Source: Prevotellaceae bacterium (GTDB taxonomy: Bacteria > Bacteroidota > Bacteroidia > Bacteroidales > Bacteroidaceae). From it: 64,000 nt of DNA. Made by a program: the position numbers and the translations under genes. Under the pieces are notes generated by a model that worked only from the letters and a program-made list of their open reading frames with translations, had not been told where the DNA came from and made no database searches. The stretch spans positions 62,001 to 126,000 of the forward strand of contig JAQYET010000033.1 in NCBI GenBank assembly GCA_028723525.1, in the 5' to 3' direction. Of this stretch, positions 35,227 through 44,305 are shown piece after piece. Position 1 is the first letter of the stretch; the number at the start of each line of letters is the position of its first letter.

Positions 35227-36066
35227 ATGGCAAAGAAAGACCCTACAGACTTATCGGTGGAAGAGAAACTCAAGGCTCTCTATCAACTGCAGACAACATT
35301 GTCGTCAATCGACGAAAAACGCGCAATCAGAGGCGAACTGCCGCTCGAAGTGGAAGAACTTGAAGACGGAATTATCGGTCTTAACACGCGAGTGGAGCGT
35401 ATAGAGGCTGAAATTCAGGAGTTTCAAGACGCTATATCGCAGCGCAAACGTGAAATAGCAGAGGCAGAACAGAGCATCGAACGTTATAAGCAACAGCTCA
35501 ACGAGGTGCGCAACAATCGTGAATATGACACGCTGAGCAAGGAGATCGAGTTCCAAGAACTTGAGGTTCAGCTGTGCAATAAGAAGATACGCGAGGCTCT
35601 GCTCAAGATTGAAGAGAAGAAACAGGAGTTAGAGAAGAACAACGAGGTGATAAAAGACCGTAAAATGGCTCTTGAGGAAAAGAAGAACGAACTCGATGAA
35701 ATAGTGGAAGAGACACGCACCGAGGAAGAACGACTCAAAATCAAAGCCAAGGAACTGGAACTGAAAATCGAACCGCGCCTGCTCACAAGTTTCAAACGCA
35801 TACGCAAGAATGCACGCAACGGGTTGGGCATTGTCTATGTGAACCGCGATGCCTGCGGAGGATGCTTCAACAAGATTCCGCCACAGCGACAGCTCGACAT
35901 CAAGATGCACAAGAAGATTATCGTGTGCGAATATTGCGGACGAATAATGATTGACCCTGAACTGGCAGGAGTGAAACTCGACAAGCCTGCAGCAGAAGAA
36001 AAGGCAAAGCGCAAGCGCACAATACGCCGCACAAAGAAAGAAGACGATGCTGCGGCAGAGGCATAA
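35227..36066 (+). CDS. Coiled-coil zinc-ribbon protein (C4-type, DUF164 family)
   Basis: 279 residues from the ATG at 35227; the open frame extends far upstream into nif3 but without family similarity. Long coiled coil (about 15-190, rich in Glu/Lys/Arg heptads such as EIEFQELEVQLCNKKIREAL), then a zinc ribbon with Cys210-x2-Cys213 and Cys234-x2-Cys237, and a basic Lys/Arg tail. The family is thought to bind nucleic acid, but the role is unknown. The 101-nt gap before it includes a GC-rich CCCC-GTT-GGGG hairpin (about 35191-35203). It ends before the hairpin at 36154. Confidence 0.9.
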   Translation: MAKKDPTDLSVEEKLKALYQLQTTLSSIDEKRAIRGELPLEVEELEDGIIGLNTRVERIEAEIQEFQDAISQRKREIAEAEQSIERYKQQLNEVRNNREYDTLSKEIEFQELEVQLCNKKIREALLKIEEKKQELEKNNEVIKDRKMALEEKKNELDEIVEETRTEEERLKIKAKELELKIEPRLLTSFKRIRKNARNGLGIVYVNRDACGGCFNKIPPQRQLDIKMHKKIIVCEYCGRIMIDPELAGVKLDKPAAEEKAKRKRTIRRTKKEDDAAAEA

Positions 36067-36153
36067 CACCTCAAGGCAACATAATCTCCGGTTCTGATAA
36101 CGCGCGCTAAAACACTTTTACTGGGCGCAACCGGTAGCAAGCCGAATAAGAAA

Positions 36154-36207
36154 AAGGCGTGAATTATACGAGATACATACATTGTATTCCTGTGTAATTC
36201 ACGCCTT
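36154..36207 (+). terminator. 13-bp hairpin with long loop
   Basis: AAGGCGTGAATTA (36154-36166) is perfectly complementary to 36195-36207, with a 28-nt loop. It lies 90 nt after the zinc-ribbon gene stop; only a short T run follows. It may serve as terminator between convergent genes. Confidence 0.55.
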
Positions 36208-36321
36208 TACGTATGTTTTGCAATCTCAGTCGCCGAATGGTTTCCATCTTCCCTGATTGCGATAGATGCCAATCATCTTTCCATTTGATTATCCATCGCT
36301 CGGCGAAAGCATATCTTTTAT

Positions 36322-36387
36322 CGTGCAAAATCGGCGAAATTGCTGACCAATTTCGCCGATTTTACTTTGCAATTTCGCCGATTTTGC
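36322..36387. repeat. 22-bp palindromic repeat array, copy B (3 units)
   Basis: Units start at 36322, 36344 and 36366 with cores AAAATCGGCGAAATTGC, AATTTCGCCGATTTTAC and AATTTCGCCGATTTTGC, so the first is inverted relative to the others. An 8-bp inverted repeat (TGCAGTGC at 36385-36392, GCACTGCA at 36408-36415) overlaps the right end. The array lies between convergent genes, directly beyond the stop of the SBF transporter. Confidence 0.85.
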
Positions 36388-36422
36388 AGTGCGTTTAGGT
36401 ATATAATGCACTGCAGCAGGTG

Positions 36423-37373
36423 TCATTTCAACTTACCATTGCGATACTCCCACAGTTCCAGCGAGTTGATGATGTTCTGCCAGAGCACGTAACAGCCTGC
36501 GCCGACCGATGCCACAGGGTTGAGATACATGTATGCCACCCAAATGCTAAGTGCCGTATTCTTCTGAAAAAGAGCCTGTCCGGAATTTATTTTCTCGCCG
36601 AAACGATTGCCGATGGCGCGCCCTATGCCGAACTGAACAAAACAGACAATGAGCGAGAACAGGGCAATCATGATGAGCAACGGCAGAGAAGCATCAGAAT
36701 GGATGATGTTCTTCACCGTGATACCGGTGGTTATGGAGAGCGAAACTCCCCAAAAATAGAAGCCAAGATTGGGTTTCGAGACAATCCAACGGTGCATCGG
36801 GCCGACGTAGTGGCGTATGAGGTAGCCCAAAATGAGCGGCAGAATGAGCACCATTGCCACCTTTTCGAGGATTATGATGAAGGCGGCGAGGAATGTGATG
36901 CCGGCATCCTGTTCGAGCAGTGGGAACACTGCGGGTATCATGAAAGCCGAGGCGAGCGAGGATATAATGGTGAAGGTGGTCATGGTGCTGATGTTACCGC
37001 CGAGTTTGCCGGTGACTACCGGTGCTGCCGAAGCCGACGGACCGATGACACAGGTGAGCACTGCCTCCCACAGAATTTTCTGCTCGCTGCCGTTGTCGGC
37101 AAACAGAATAATGGCAATGTTGAGGACAACGAGCACCACTTGTGCTACGAGCACCCACAAATGCCAGCGGTGGGGACGCATCTGGTGGAAGTCAACCTTG
37201 CAGAATGTGACAAGCAACGTGAGGAAGACAAAGAACGGAAAGATGACATCGAACACCGGTCCGAACACGCGAGCAGCACCATCGAGTGCCGGAATATAGC
37301 AGAAAGGCAGGTAGCAGAGTGTTCCCAATACTATTGCCACGGGCAGAGTCCAGTCTTTAAGAAATTTTATCAT
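36423..37373 (-). CDS. Bile acid:sodium symporter-family (SBF/CPA-fold) transporter
   Basis: 316-residue inner-membrane protein with about nine or ten hydrophobic helices. Family-like segments include FPFFVFLTLLVTFCKVD near 75, the crossing-helix region IGPSASAAPVVTGKLGGN, and LGYYFWG-like LGFYFWGVSLSITTGITVKN in the second half. Bacterial SBF members may carry bile acids, organic anions or other solutes; the substrate here is unknown. It starts 6 nt after the HsdR-N orphan gene on the same strand, an apparent two-gene unit read from the gap shared with holA. Confidence 0.82.
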   Translation of the reverse strand: MIKFLKDWTLPVAIVLGTLCYLPFCYIPALDGAARVFGPVFDVIFPFFVFLTLLVTFCKVDFHQMRPHRWHLWVLVAQVVLVVLNIAIILFADNGSEQKILWEAVLTCVIGPSASAAPVVTGKLGGNISTMTTFTIISSLASAFMIPAVFPLLEQDAGITFLAAFIIILEKVAMVLILPLILGYLIRHYVGPMHRWIVSKPNLGFYFWGVSLSITTGITVKNIIHSDASLPLLIMIALFSLIVCFVQFGIGRAIGNRFGEKINSGQALFQKNTALSIWVAYMYLNPVASVGAGCYVLWQNIINSLELWEYRNGKLK

Positions 37374-37379
37374 GGCGTT

Positions 37380-37829
37380 TTAAAGTTCTTTATATTCAGG
37401 TATTTCCGGCAGGAAAGAATAACTGTGATGCTCGTAATCCATTTTGCAGCAGATGTGTTGCATGCCGTTAGACACGGTGAGATAATCCACGTGAAGCAAC
37501 ATGTTGTAAGCCGTTATCTGGTCGAAAACGCGCTGCGTGAGTTGTATCGTGGGGGCTTTATATTCCACAATCATCAGCGGATGAGCCTCCTTATTATATA
37601 TAATGGAGTCGCAGCGCAACCGCTTTTCTGCCACACGAAGCTCCACCTCGTTAGCCATAAGCCCGGCAGGGTAGCTCTTCTGCTCGACGAGAAAATGCAC
37701 AAAGTGCTGGCGAACCCATTCTTCCGGTGTCAGGGCGATATACTTGCGCCGCAGGAAATCGAAAATATGAGGCTTGCCGTCTTTCTCTTTTATTTTTATT
37801 TCGTAATCGGGTAGGTTTAATCGAAACAT
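37380..37829 (-). CDS. Orphan type I restriction HsdR N-terminal-like domain protein
   Basis: 149 residues from the ATG at 37829 (MFRLNLPDYEIKIKEKDGKP); the frame extends upstream to 37880, but that would run over the divergent promoter region. The protein is one HSDR_N-type nuclease fold: RCDSIIYNKEAHPLMIVEYKAP supplies Asp and Glu-x-Lys of a PD-(D/E)XK site, and QRVFDQITAYN the following helix. It has no helicase domain or HsdM/HsdS partner nearby. Such stand-alone proteins beside holA are common in Bacteroidales, and their job is unknown. Confidence 0.82.
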   Translation of the reverse strand: MFRLNLPDYEIKIKEKDGKPHIFDFLRRKYIALTPEEWVRQHFVHFLVEQKSYPAGLMANEVELRVAEKRLRCDSIIYNKEAHPLMIVEYKAPTIQLTQRVFDQITAYNMLLHVDYLTVSNGMQHICCKMDYEHHSYSFLPEIPEYKEL

Positions 37830-37913
37830 TTTATTAACTTTGTAACCCAAATTGTTGTGTGCCACGTATGGCAACCGCAAAGTTACTTATTAAAACCGAA
37901 AGAAACGAAGAAT

Positions 37914-38942
37914 ATGGCAGAAAAGAAGTCGGCAGTGTCTTTTGACAGCGTGATGCGTGACCTCAGAGCAGGGAAATATGCACCTGTGTATATCCTGATG
38001 GGCGAGGAACCGTATTATATAGACCGTACATGCGACTTCATTTCCGATAATGCGCTGCGCGAGGAGGAGCGCGACTTCAATATGACCGTAGTCTTCGGGG
38101 CTGACACCACGGCAGCGAAGATTGCAGACATGGCACGCCGATACCCCATGATGGCTGAACGACAGGTGGTGATTGTGAAGGAAGCGCAGGCGGTGAAACA
38201 GTGGGAACAGTTGGAACACTATTTGGAAAATCCGCTTGCAACGACAGTTCTCGTAATCTGCTACAAGAACGGTACGATTGACGCGAGGAAGAAAATCATC
38301 GCGTTGGCACAAAAAGTTGGAGTGGTGTTCACGAGCAACAAAAAGCGTGAACAGGACTTGCCGCCTTTCATTGAGAACTTTCTCAGAGAGCATGGGGTGG
38401 GCATTGACTATAAGGCGGCGCAGATGATTGCCGACCATATCGGCTCTGACTTGAGCCGAATGACGAGCGAACTTGAAAAACTCAGACTCTCGCTGAAGGA
38501 GAGTGAGAAATATGTCACGCCGGAACTCGTGGAAAAAAACATCGGGGGCAGCAAGGATTATAATCCTTTTGAGTTCAGAAATGCCATCGTACAGAAAAAC
38601 GTGTTGAAGGCAAACCGGATTATGATGTATTTCTGCAATAACCCTAAGGCGGGCGGACCTTATATTCTCGTGCCGCAACTTTTCAGTTATTTTCAAAATC
38701 TGATGATTGCTTACTATGCTCCCGATAAAAACAATGAGCAGTCGATGGCGCAACATCTCGGACTGAGAAGTGGGTGGGCGGCTCGCGATTATATCACCGG
38801 AGTGAGAAATTACTCGGGCAAAAAAGTGCTCGAAATAATTTCAAAACTACGCGAAACTGATGCTAAAATCAAGGGCATTGGTAAGGGAAATGCCACAGAT
38901 TTTGACCTTATGCAGGAGCTTGTGTTCTTCATTTTGCACTGA
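37914..38942 (+). CDS. holA: DNA polymerase III delta subunit
   Basis: 342 residues from the ATG at 37914 (MAEKKSAVSFDSVMRDL); an earlier in-frame ATG at 37857 is less likely. HolA opens the beta clamp within the clamp loader. Visible family features are the N-terminal YILMGEEPYYIDRTCDFI, a Walker-like but non-hydrolytic AAA+ core, DLPPFIENFLREHGVGIDYKAAQMIADHIGSDLSRMTSELEKL in the middle, and a C-terminal collar domain. TAACTTTG at 37835-37842 is the likely -7 box. A UTR hairpin follows the stop immediately. Confidence 0.9.
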   Translation: MAEKKSAVSFDSVMRDLRAGKYAPVYILMGEEPYYIDRTCDFISDNALREEERDFNMTVVFGADTTAAKIADMARRYPMMAERQVVIVKEAQAVKQWEQLEHYLENPLATTVLVICYKNGTIDARKKIIALAQKVGVVFTSNKKREQDLPPFIENFLREHGVGIDYKAAQMIADHIGSDLSRMTSELEKLRLSLKESEKYVTPELVEKNIGGSKDYNPFEFRNAIVQKNVLKANRIMMYFCNNPKAGGPYILVPQLFSYFQNLMIAYYAPDKNNEQSMAQHLGLRSGWAARDYITGVRNYSGKKVLEIISKLRETDAKIKGIGKGNATDFDLMQELVFFILH

Positions 38943-38974
38943 AAATCGCCCTCCGAAAGGGCGATTTTTTCTAT
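38942..38974 (+). terminator. Intrinsic terminator of holA
   Basis: AAAATCGCCCT (38942-38952) pairs with 38958-38968 around a 5-nt loop and continues into T6. It begins at the last base of the holA stop codon. Confidence 0.85.
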
Positions 38975-39634
38975 AATCATAGTTTCATTATACATGTTTT
39001 TTTTGCGTAACTATTATCGCTTTCAGCGCGTTTGGCGAAAAACTCCTCCTCATTTCGGGGCATAAAATCATTCATTTTTATATTAGTTCGGAAACAGGTC
39101 GTTTTCATCAAAAAAACAACTCTTGTGAGTTCGGATATTTACATTTCACATCTTTTCGTGTTTACAATATTGAATTTAAAAACGCAAAACAATAAAACAA
39201 ATAAACATAATTCACAAACGCAAACATAAAAGGATGCAATTTAAAAAGTAAAACGGGTTCAACGGTTATGCGTTTTAATATTTAAATCAAAATATTACAT
39301 ACCGGAACGTTATACATATACAATTCAGACGTTTTGTATATAATTGCTATATAATCAGTGTTTTATGCCCTTTTGTGCACCTAAAGATGTAAGATTTATG
39401 TCCAATGTTTGCCTAATCATTGCATAGCCGGGCATTCATGCGCTTTCGCTTTGTAAATAACGCCATTATAGTCAGTATTTTATAAAATTCCTGTAAACAA
39501 AGGGTTTTAGAGCGTTTAGGTGTCTGAATTTAGATTTATGTTTGCAAATATACAAAGATAAATTCACAGATTAGAGATTTAGAGGTTTTGATTTTGAAAG
39601 TAAAAGTTTCGGGATTAAAATTTATTTCCAAATG
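38975..39634. other. AT-rich gap without recognised genes
   Basis: About 660 nt between holA and the XRE-regulator promoter. It is very AT-rich with many short runs and no convincing open frame; a 65-codon frame at 39032-39229 ends in low-complexity Asn/Lys/Thr. One feature stands out: an 8-bp inverted repeat ATATACAA (39316-39323) and TTGTATAT (39334-39341) around a 10-nt spacer, which could be a protein-binding dyad. Confidence 0.5.
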
Positions 39635-39666
39635 TTTGGATGTTTGAATTTTTTGCTTTACCTTTG
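39635..39666 (+). promoter_or_regulatory. Promoter of the XRE regulator gene
   Basis: TTTG (39635-39638), 20 nt, TACCTTTG (39659-39666). The leader to the ATG at 39718 is about 45 nt. Confidence 0.65.
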
Positions 39667-39717
39667 TAAACTGAAAAGAAAAACGCCTGAAAAGGCAAAA
39701 AACAGTCCTATCAGTAG

Positions 39718-40194
39718 ATGAAAGACAGAATTCGACAGATAATGGAGAGTCAACACATGACTCAACAAACGTTCGCTCAGTTCATAGGAATCTCTCCTGC
39801 AGCACTGAGCAGTATCTTCAACGGTCGCACCAATGCGACCCTAAACACGGTTGAGGCTATCAAGTCAAAACTGCCGGCACTGAACACGGATTGGTTGATG
39901 TTCGGAAAAGGTAAGATGTATGAGGGTGAAGCGTTGGGCGACGGTGACACAGTCGTAGGTGGTCAGACGAATGGCGAACCGATGCTTGACTTCGGTGATA
40001 ACGACACCAATGCTGTCCCATATCCCAACCATCCGCCTACCGTAAGCAATGCCGTTCGTGCGAGTCAGATGCCGCAGCGTCAGGTCGTGAAGCCCGAAGT
40101 GAAGTATGTGGAGCGTCCACAGAGACAGATTACAGAGATACGTATCTACTTCGATGACCTCACTTACGAGACTTTCGTGCCTAAAAGTAAATAA
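39718..40194 (+). CDS. XRE-type helix-turn-helix protein with conserved tail
   Basis: 158 residues. Residues of about 1-65 are a Cro/C1-type HTH (MTQQTFAQFIGISPAALSSIFNGRTNATLNTVEAI), followed by LNTDWLMFGKGKMY, typical of Bacteroidetes XRE proteins. The middle (about 70-130) is Gly/Asp/Pro-rich and probably disordered. The last 20 residues (EIRIYFDDLTYETFVP) form a short beta segment. It stands alone with its own promoter, downstream of the AT-rich gap, so autoregulation there is possible. The targets are unknown. Confidence 0.85.
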   Translation: MKDRIRQIMESQHMTQQTFAQFIGISPAALSSIFNGRTNATLNTVEAIKSKLPALNTDWLMFGKGKMYEGEALGDGDTVVGGQTNGEPMLDFGDNDTNAVPYPNHPPTVSNAVRASQMPQRQVVKPEVKYVERPQRQITEIRIYFDDLTYETFVPKSK

Positions 40195-40401
40195 TGCCTC
40201 TGTCTCTTTCCCGTAACTTCGGGATGATTGTTCTGATGAGGTTTGGGCTTTCACGCCTAAAGGAACTCCGCATAAGGCATGTTCCGTAAATCCCTTTTCG
40301 CTATACATTCCTGCAGAAGCGATTTATGTAACATGCCTTTGCGCTATCTCTTATTTTGATTATTTTCCAATAATAGCCACCTTTTTCTCGTTTTTTTTGT
40401 A

Positions 40402-40410
40402 TAAATTTGC
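40402..40410 (+). promoter_or_regulatory. Likely -7 box of the pyrK-pyrD promoter
   Basis: TAAATTTGC, 16 nt upstream of the pyrK ATG. The 230-nt gap before it shows no other clear element. Confidence 0.45.
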
Positions 40411-40426
40411 CGAAAATTTTTGGTAA

Positions 40427-41203
40427 ATGAAGAAGTATATTCTTGACCTTACGGTTTCTGAAGTGTGCCGTATCAACGACAAGTATGTTCTTGTAAAGCT
40501 CACGCACGATGAGAAACTGCCGCCCATGATACCGGGACAGTTTGTGGAAGTGCGTGTCGATGACTCGCCAACAACGTTCCTGCGCCGCCCCATATCGGTG
40601 AATTTCGTAGATATAGAGCGCAACGAACTATGGTTGCTTGTGGCTGCAATAGGCGACGGAACTCGGCGTATCGCCATGTTGAAAAAGGGCGACATGCTGA
40701 ATTGCATCCTCCCTTTGGGTCGCGGATTTACGATGCCTGAGAGTCCCGATGACAAGGCATTGCTTGTGGGTGGAGGTGTTGGTGTCGCCCCGTTGCTGTA
40801 TATGGGCATGGCGATGCGCGAACAAGGAATGGAACCTACGTTCCTGTTGGGAGCGCGCCGGGCGGCAGATTTGCTGCTTCTTGACGAGTTTCGCAAGTAT
40901 GGCAGGGTTATGATAACCACCGAAGACGGTTCTGAAGGCGAGCGCGGTTTTGTGACAAACCACAGCATATTGAGCGCAGAGCGTTTCAACTTCATATTCA
41001 CGTGCGGTCCGAAGCCGATGATGCTGGCAGTTGCCCGCTATGCCAGTAAAGCAGGGATAGCCTGCGAGGTGAGTCTTGAGAACTGCATGGCGTGCGGCGT
41101 CGGTGCTTGTCTGTGCTGCGTGGAAGACACCACCGAGGGCAATGTCTGCGTCTGCACGGAAGGTCCGGTGTTTGATATAAAGCAACTGAAGTGGGACTTA
41201 TGA
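40427..41203 (+). CDS. pyrK: Dihydroorotate dehydrogenase electron-transfer subunit
   Basis: 258 residues of the ferredoxin-reductase family. The flavin-binding RRPISVNFVD segment (near 45), the NAD-binding LLVGGGVGVAPLLYMGMAM, and the C-terminal 2Fe-2S site CMACGVGACLCCVE with a later CVCTEGPVF are all present. It passes electrons from the PyrD FMN to NAD+ in the class 1B heterotetramer of pyrimidine synthesis. It is followed 52 nt later by pyrD, its partner. Confidence 0.94.
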   Translation: MKKYILDLTVSEVCRINDKYVLVKLTHDEKLPPMIPGQFVEVRVDDSPTTFLRRPISVNFVDIERNELWLLVAAIGDGTRRIAMLKKGDMLNCILPLGRGFTMPESPDDKALLVGGGVGVAPLLYMGMAMREQGMEPTFLLGARRAADLLLLDEFRKYGRVMITTEDGSEGERGFVTNHSILSAERFNFIFTCGPKPMMLAVARYASKAGIACEVSLENCMACGVGACLCCVEDTTEGNVCVCTEGPVFDIKQLKWDL

Positions 41204-41255
41204 CATCCATTTCCACACGTACATTATATATAATACAGGTCAATAAATAGAGAAT

Positions 41256-42167
41256 ATGGCAGATATAAGCGTTAATATAGGTGGTTTGCGGATGAAAAAT
41301 CCGGTTATGACGGCATCCGGAACATTCGGTTACGGTCCGGAGTTTGCCGACCTTGTTCCTATCGAAGATATTGGCGGAATTATTGTCAAAGGCACTACGC
41401 TCCGCCCGAGGCAGGGCAATCCCTACCCGAGAATGGCAGAAACGCCTCAAGGTATGCTCAACTGTGTGGGTTTGCAGAACAAAGGTGTTGACTATTTCTG
41501 CGAGCACATCTATCCGGAAGTGAGCAAGATAAATACCAATATCATTGTCAATGTGAGCGGCTCGAGCATCGACGATTATGCCGAATGTGCCGCCCGTATC
41601 GATGCCTTGGAGCACATCCCTGCAATAGAACTGAACATCTCATGCCCCAACGTCAGGCAAGGCGGCATGGCTTTCGGCGTGACGTGTGCCGGTGCAGCAG
41701 ATGTGGTGCGTGCAGTGCGCGGACGTTATAACAAGACATTGATAGTGAAACTGTCGCCCAATGTCACCAACGTGGCAGAAATAGCGCGTGCCGTGGAGTC
41801 GGAGGGAGCCGACAGTGTGTCGCTGATAAACACCATCATGGGCATGGCAATCGACATAGAGAAGCGTCGCCCGGTGCTAAGCATTGCCACAGGCGGACTG
41901 AGCGGTCCTGCCGTGAAGCCCGTTGCGCTACGCATGGTGTGGCAAGTGGCTAAGGCGGTGCACATTCCCGTGATTGGACTTGGCGGCATAAGCAACGCAA
42001 GCGATGCAATAGAGTTCCTCATGGCAGGTGCAACGGCGATACAGATAGGCACAGCCAATTTCATTGACCCGCAGGTAACTGTGAAGGTGGCGCGCGGAAT
42101 AAGCGATTGGCTTGATGCCCACGGGTGTCGTGATGTGAGCGAAATAATAGGAGCATTGGAGGAATGA
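41256..42167 (+). CDS. pyrD: Dihydroorotate dehydrogenase, class 1B catalytic subunit
   Basis: 303-residue FMN TIM barrel oxidising dihydroorotate to orotate. Signatures: [16 protein letters not shown] near the N-terminus, [13 protein letters not shown] with the catalytic Cys of class 1B, the [11 protein letters not shown]ys segment, and the C-terminal phosphate-binding [26 protein letters not shown]. The subtype is confirmed by the adjacent pyrK. The transcript ends at the hairpin at 42262, facing aroC. Confidence 0.95.
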   Translation: MADISVNIGGLRMKNPVMTASGTFGYGPEFADLVPIEDIGGIIVKGTTLRPRQGNPYPRMAETPQGMLNCVGLQNKGVDYFCEHIYPEVSKINTNIIVNVSGSSIDDYAECAARIDALEHIPAIELNISCPNVRQGGMAFGVTCAGAADVVRAVRGRYNKTLIVKLSPNVTNVAEIARAVESEGADSVSLINTIMGMAIDIEKRRPVLSIATGGLSGPAVKPVALRMVWQVAKAVHIPVIGLGGISNASDAIEFLMAGATAIQIGTANFIDPQVTVKVARGISDWLDAHGCRDVSEIIGALEE

Positions 42168-42261
42168 AAGTTTCTCCAATGTTTTTTTATAATACAACAG
42201 ATAATGCAGAGCCGGTTGTTTCGTCGGTTGCGACGTTTCCATTTCTTGACAACAAACAAAA

Positions 42262-42285
42262 GAGGGCGACCAAACAGCCGCCCTC
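42262..42285. terminator. Hairpin between pyrD and aroC
   Basis: GAGGGCG (42262-42268) pairs with CGCCCTC (42279-42285). It could act for both convergent genes. The rest of the 250-nt gap is AT-rich. Confidence 0.6.
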
Positions 42286-42417
42286 AACCAACACAAAAAC
42301 TAAATTAGACTTAATTGACAGTCGTGATTTTCGCAAACCTCCGCTGTCCGAGTACAAAATTACTATGTTTTTTTTTATCTGCAAATATTTTCGGCATTTT
42401 TTTTATTTATATTAGAA

Positions 42418-43509
42418 TTAAGGGCAAATTTTCACAGTTTTTGCCAATAAATAGTGGTCGAGAACGGTGATTGCAGCCATTGCTTCCACTATAGGCACAG
42501 CTCTGGGGAGCGCACAAGGGTCGTGCCTTCCTGTTGCTTTAAGTGTGGTTTCGTTGCCATTGGTGTCAACAGTCGGCTGTTCTTTCATCACCGTTGCTAT
42601 CGGTTTGAACGCCACTCTGAAGAAGATGTCCTGCCCGTTGCTTATCCCTCCCTGTATTCCTCCGCTGTGATTAGTCGCCGTTTCGAGCCGTGCGGCATTG
42701 TCTTTGTTGCCCTTGAAAATATCGTTATGCTCGCTTCCACGCTTCAGTGCGCTGTCAAATCCGTCGCCATATTCGAAGCCCTTGGCAGCGTTAATGCTAA
42801 GCATTGCCGCGCCGAGTTCGGCATGCAGTTTTCCAAATTCGGGTTCTCCGAGTCCTGCCGGACATCCCTTTATCACGCATGTCACCACTCCTCCCACGGT
42901 GTCACCCTCTGCTTTCACCTTCTCTATGAGCCTTTCCATTTCTTCAGCCTTGCCTACATCGGGACATCTCACGGCGTTGTTTTCTGCCAGTGATAGGTCG
43001 TAGCGTGTGTAATCCTTGTCGAGCGCGATGTCTGCCACCTGCGAGGTGTATGCCCGAATGGATATTCCCAATTTCCCCAATACCAACTTTGCCAAAGCCC
43101 CTGCCACGCACCGGCTTATCGTTATGCGTGCCGAAGAGCGTCCGCCGCCGCGATAGTCGCGCACACCATATTTATTATAGTAGGTGTAGTCGGCGTGCGA
43201 GGGGCGGAAGAGACTGCGCATCTCGTCGTAGTCTTGCGGTCGCCGGTTGTCGTTGCGCACAATAAATCCTATTGGGGCTCCCGTGGATTTGCCTTCGAAA
43301 ACGCCGCTCACGAGTTCCACTCTGTCGCTTTCCTTGCGGCTTGTGGTGATGTGGCTCTGCCCCGGGCGACGCCTGTCAAGCTCGGCTTGTATGAAGTCGA
43401 GATCGATGTCTATGCCCGACGGCATGCCATCGACGATGCCACCGATTGCTTCACCGTGGCTTTCGCCGAAGGTGGTGAGGGTGAAAATTTTGCCGAAAGT
43501 GTTGCGCAT
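42418..43509 (-). CDS. aroC: Chorismate synthase
   Basis: 363 residues. The N-terminal [19 protein letters not shown], the [12 protein letters not shown] segment and the C-terminal [21 protein letters not shown] are the three family signatures, and length is standard. It converts EPSP to chorismate with reduced FMN, the last common step to aromatic amino acids. It begins 54 nt after the slyD stop on the same strand, so it may be read from the slyD promoter. Confidence 0.96.
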   Translation of the reverse strand: MRNTFGKIFTLTTFGESHGEAIGGIVDGMPSGIDIDLDFIQAELDRRRPGQSHITTSRKESDRVELVSGVFEGKSTGAPIGFIVRNDNRRPQDYDEMRSLFRPSHADYTYYNKYGVRDYRGGGRSSARITISRCVAGALAKLVLGKLGISIRAYTSQVADIALDKDYTRYDLSLAENNAVRCPDVGKAEEMERLIEKVKAEGDTVGGVVTCVIKGCPAGLGEPEFGKLHAELGAAMLSINAAKGFEYGDGFDSALKRGSEHNDIFKGNKDNAARLETATNHSGGIQGGISNGQDIFFRVAFKPIATVMKEQPTVDTNGNETTLKATGRHDPCALPRAVPIVEAMAAITVLDHYLLAKTVKICP

Positions 43510-43563
43510 TTGGGGAGTTTAGAGGTGTTGCTGAGAGTTATTGTGGGATTTTTTGAGCAGGCG

Positions 43564-44163
43564 TTAATGACAGCCACCGCAACCGCAGTCTGCTCCGGAG
43601 TCTCCGCCGCAACTGCAACCGCCATCTCCGCAGTTGCATCCGCTGCCGCATGAACAGCCGCCCTCGCCGCTCATCCGCGCTACAAACATTTCTATCTCGG
43701 CGTTGGTGGCCTCCCTGTTCTCTATCACATGACCGACGAATTTCAACGATTTGCCTGCCAAAGGATAGTTTAAATCGACTGTGACGTTAGTTTCGTCAAC
43801 CTTCACTACACTTGCTTGGAAACGCTGCCCTTCCTCGTTCATCAGTGGCACCATAGCCCCCTCGAATATTCTTTCGGTGTCGAAGTGTCCGTCGATGGTG
43901 AACACATCGCGTGCCAGTTCCACCACTGCAGCATCGTCGTGCTCGCCGTATGCCTGCTCCTTGTCTATCAAAATCTCGAATTTCTCCGACTTCTGCTTGT
44001 CCATCACAGCATCTTCGAATGCGGGGAGCACCATTCCGAAACCACTTAGGAACGTATATGGATTGTCTGTCGTGGCTTCTTCCACGAACTCCTCCTTGCC
44101 GTCATCTACAGTGTAAAGGTTGTAGGCAACGGCAATAAACATGTTTTTTTTATTCTCTTCCAT
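43564..44163 (-). CDS. slyD: SlyD-type peptidyl-prolyl isomerase with Cys-rich tail
   Basis: 199 residues. An FKBP domain with an inserted IF chaperone flap occupies about 1-165 (GMVLPAFEDAVMDKQKSEKFEI, then AYGEHDDAAVVEL, LPAGKSL-like YPLAGKSLKFVGHVIENREAT). The last 34 residues hold 11 Cys and one His in Gly-rich spacing (CSCGSGCNCGDGGCSC and following), a metal-binding tail like the Ni/Zn tail of SlyD but Cys- rather than His-dominated. It probably folds proteins and handles metal in the cytoplasm. Start chosen because the -7 box at 44190 gives a leader of about 20 nt. Confidence 0.9.
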   Translation of the reverse strand: MEENKKNMFIAVAYNLYTVDDGKEEFVEEATTDNPYTFLSGFGMVLPAFEDAVMDKQKSEKFEILIDKEQAYGEHDDAAVVELARDVFTIDGHFDTERIFEGAMVPLMNEEGQRFQASVVKVDETNVTVDLNYPLAGKSLKFVGHVIENREATNAEIEMFVARMSGEGGCSCGSGCNCGDGGCSCGGDSGADCGCGGCH

Positions 44164-44189
44164 TTCTTTCTTGATTTATTCTTGTGGCT

Positions 44190-44224
44190 GCAAAGATAAC
44201 GTTTTTATTTGACATTCGTTCAAA
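44190..44224 (-). promoter_or_regulatory. Promoter of slyD
   Basis: On the minus strand, TTTG (44221-44224), 22 nt, TATCTTTGC (44190-44198). The 22-bp array at 44306 lies about 80 bp further upstream. Confidence 0.6.
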
Positions 44225-44305
44225 ATCCGGGTAAAAAGAATTCCGTCTTGCGGCAAACTTTACAGCCGAAGGATATGTAATGCACGCCGCGATGCACCCT
44301 TAGGC

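Noticed and set aside
36420..37814. 464-codon plus-strand open frame
   Set aside because: It lies opposite the SBF transporter and the HsdR-N gene, which both have clear family features. The translated product is His/Cys-rich without hydrophobic core or known motifs, as expected for an antisense shadow.
39032..39229. 65-codon open frame after holA
   Set aside because: Low-complexity Asn/Lys/Thr end, no promoter match, and AT-rich DNA in which such frames arise easily.
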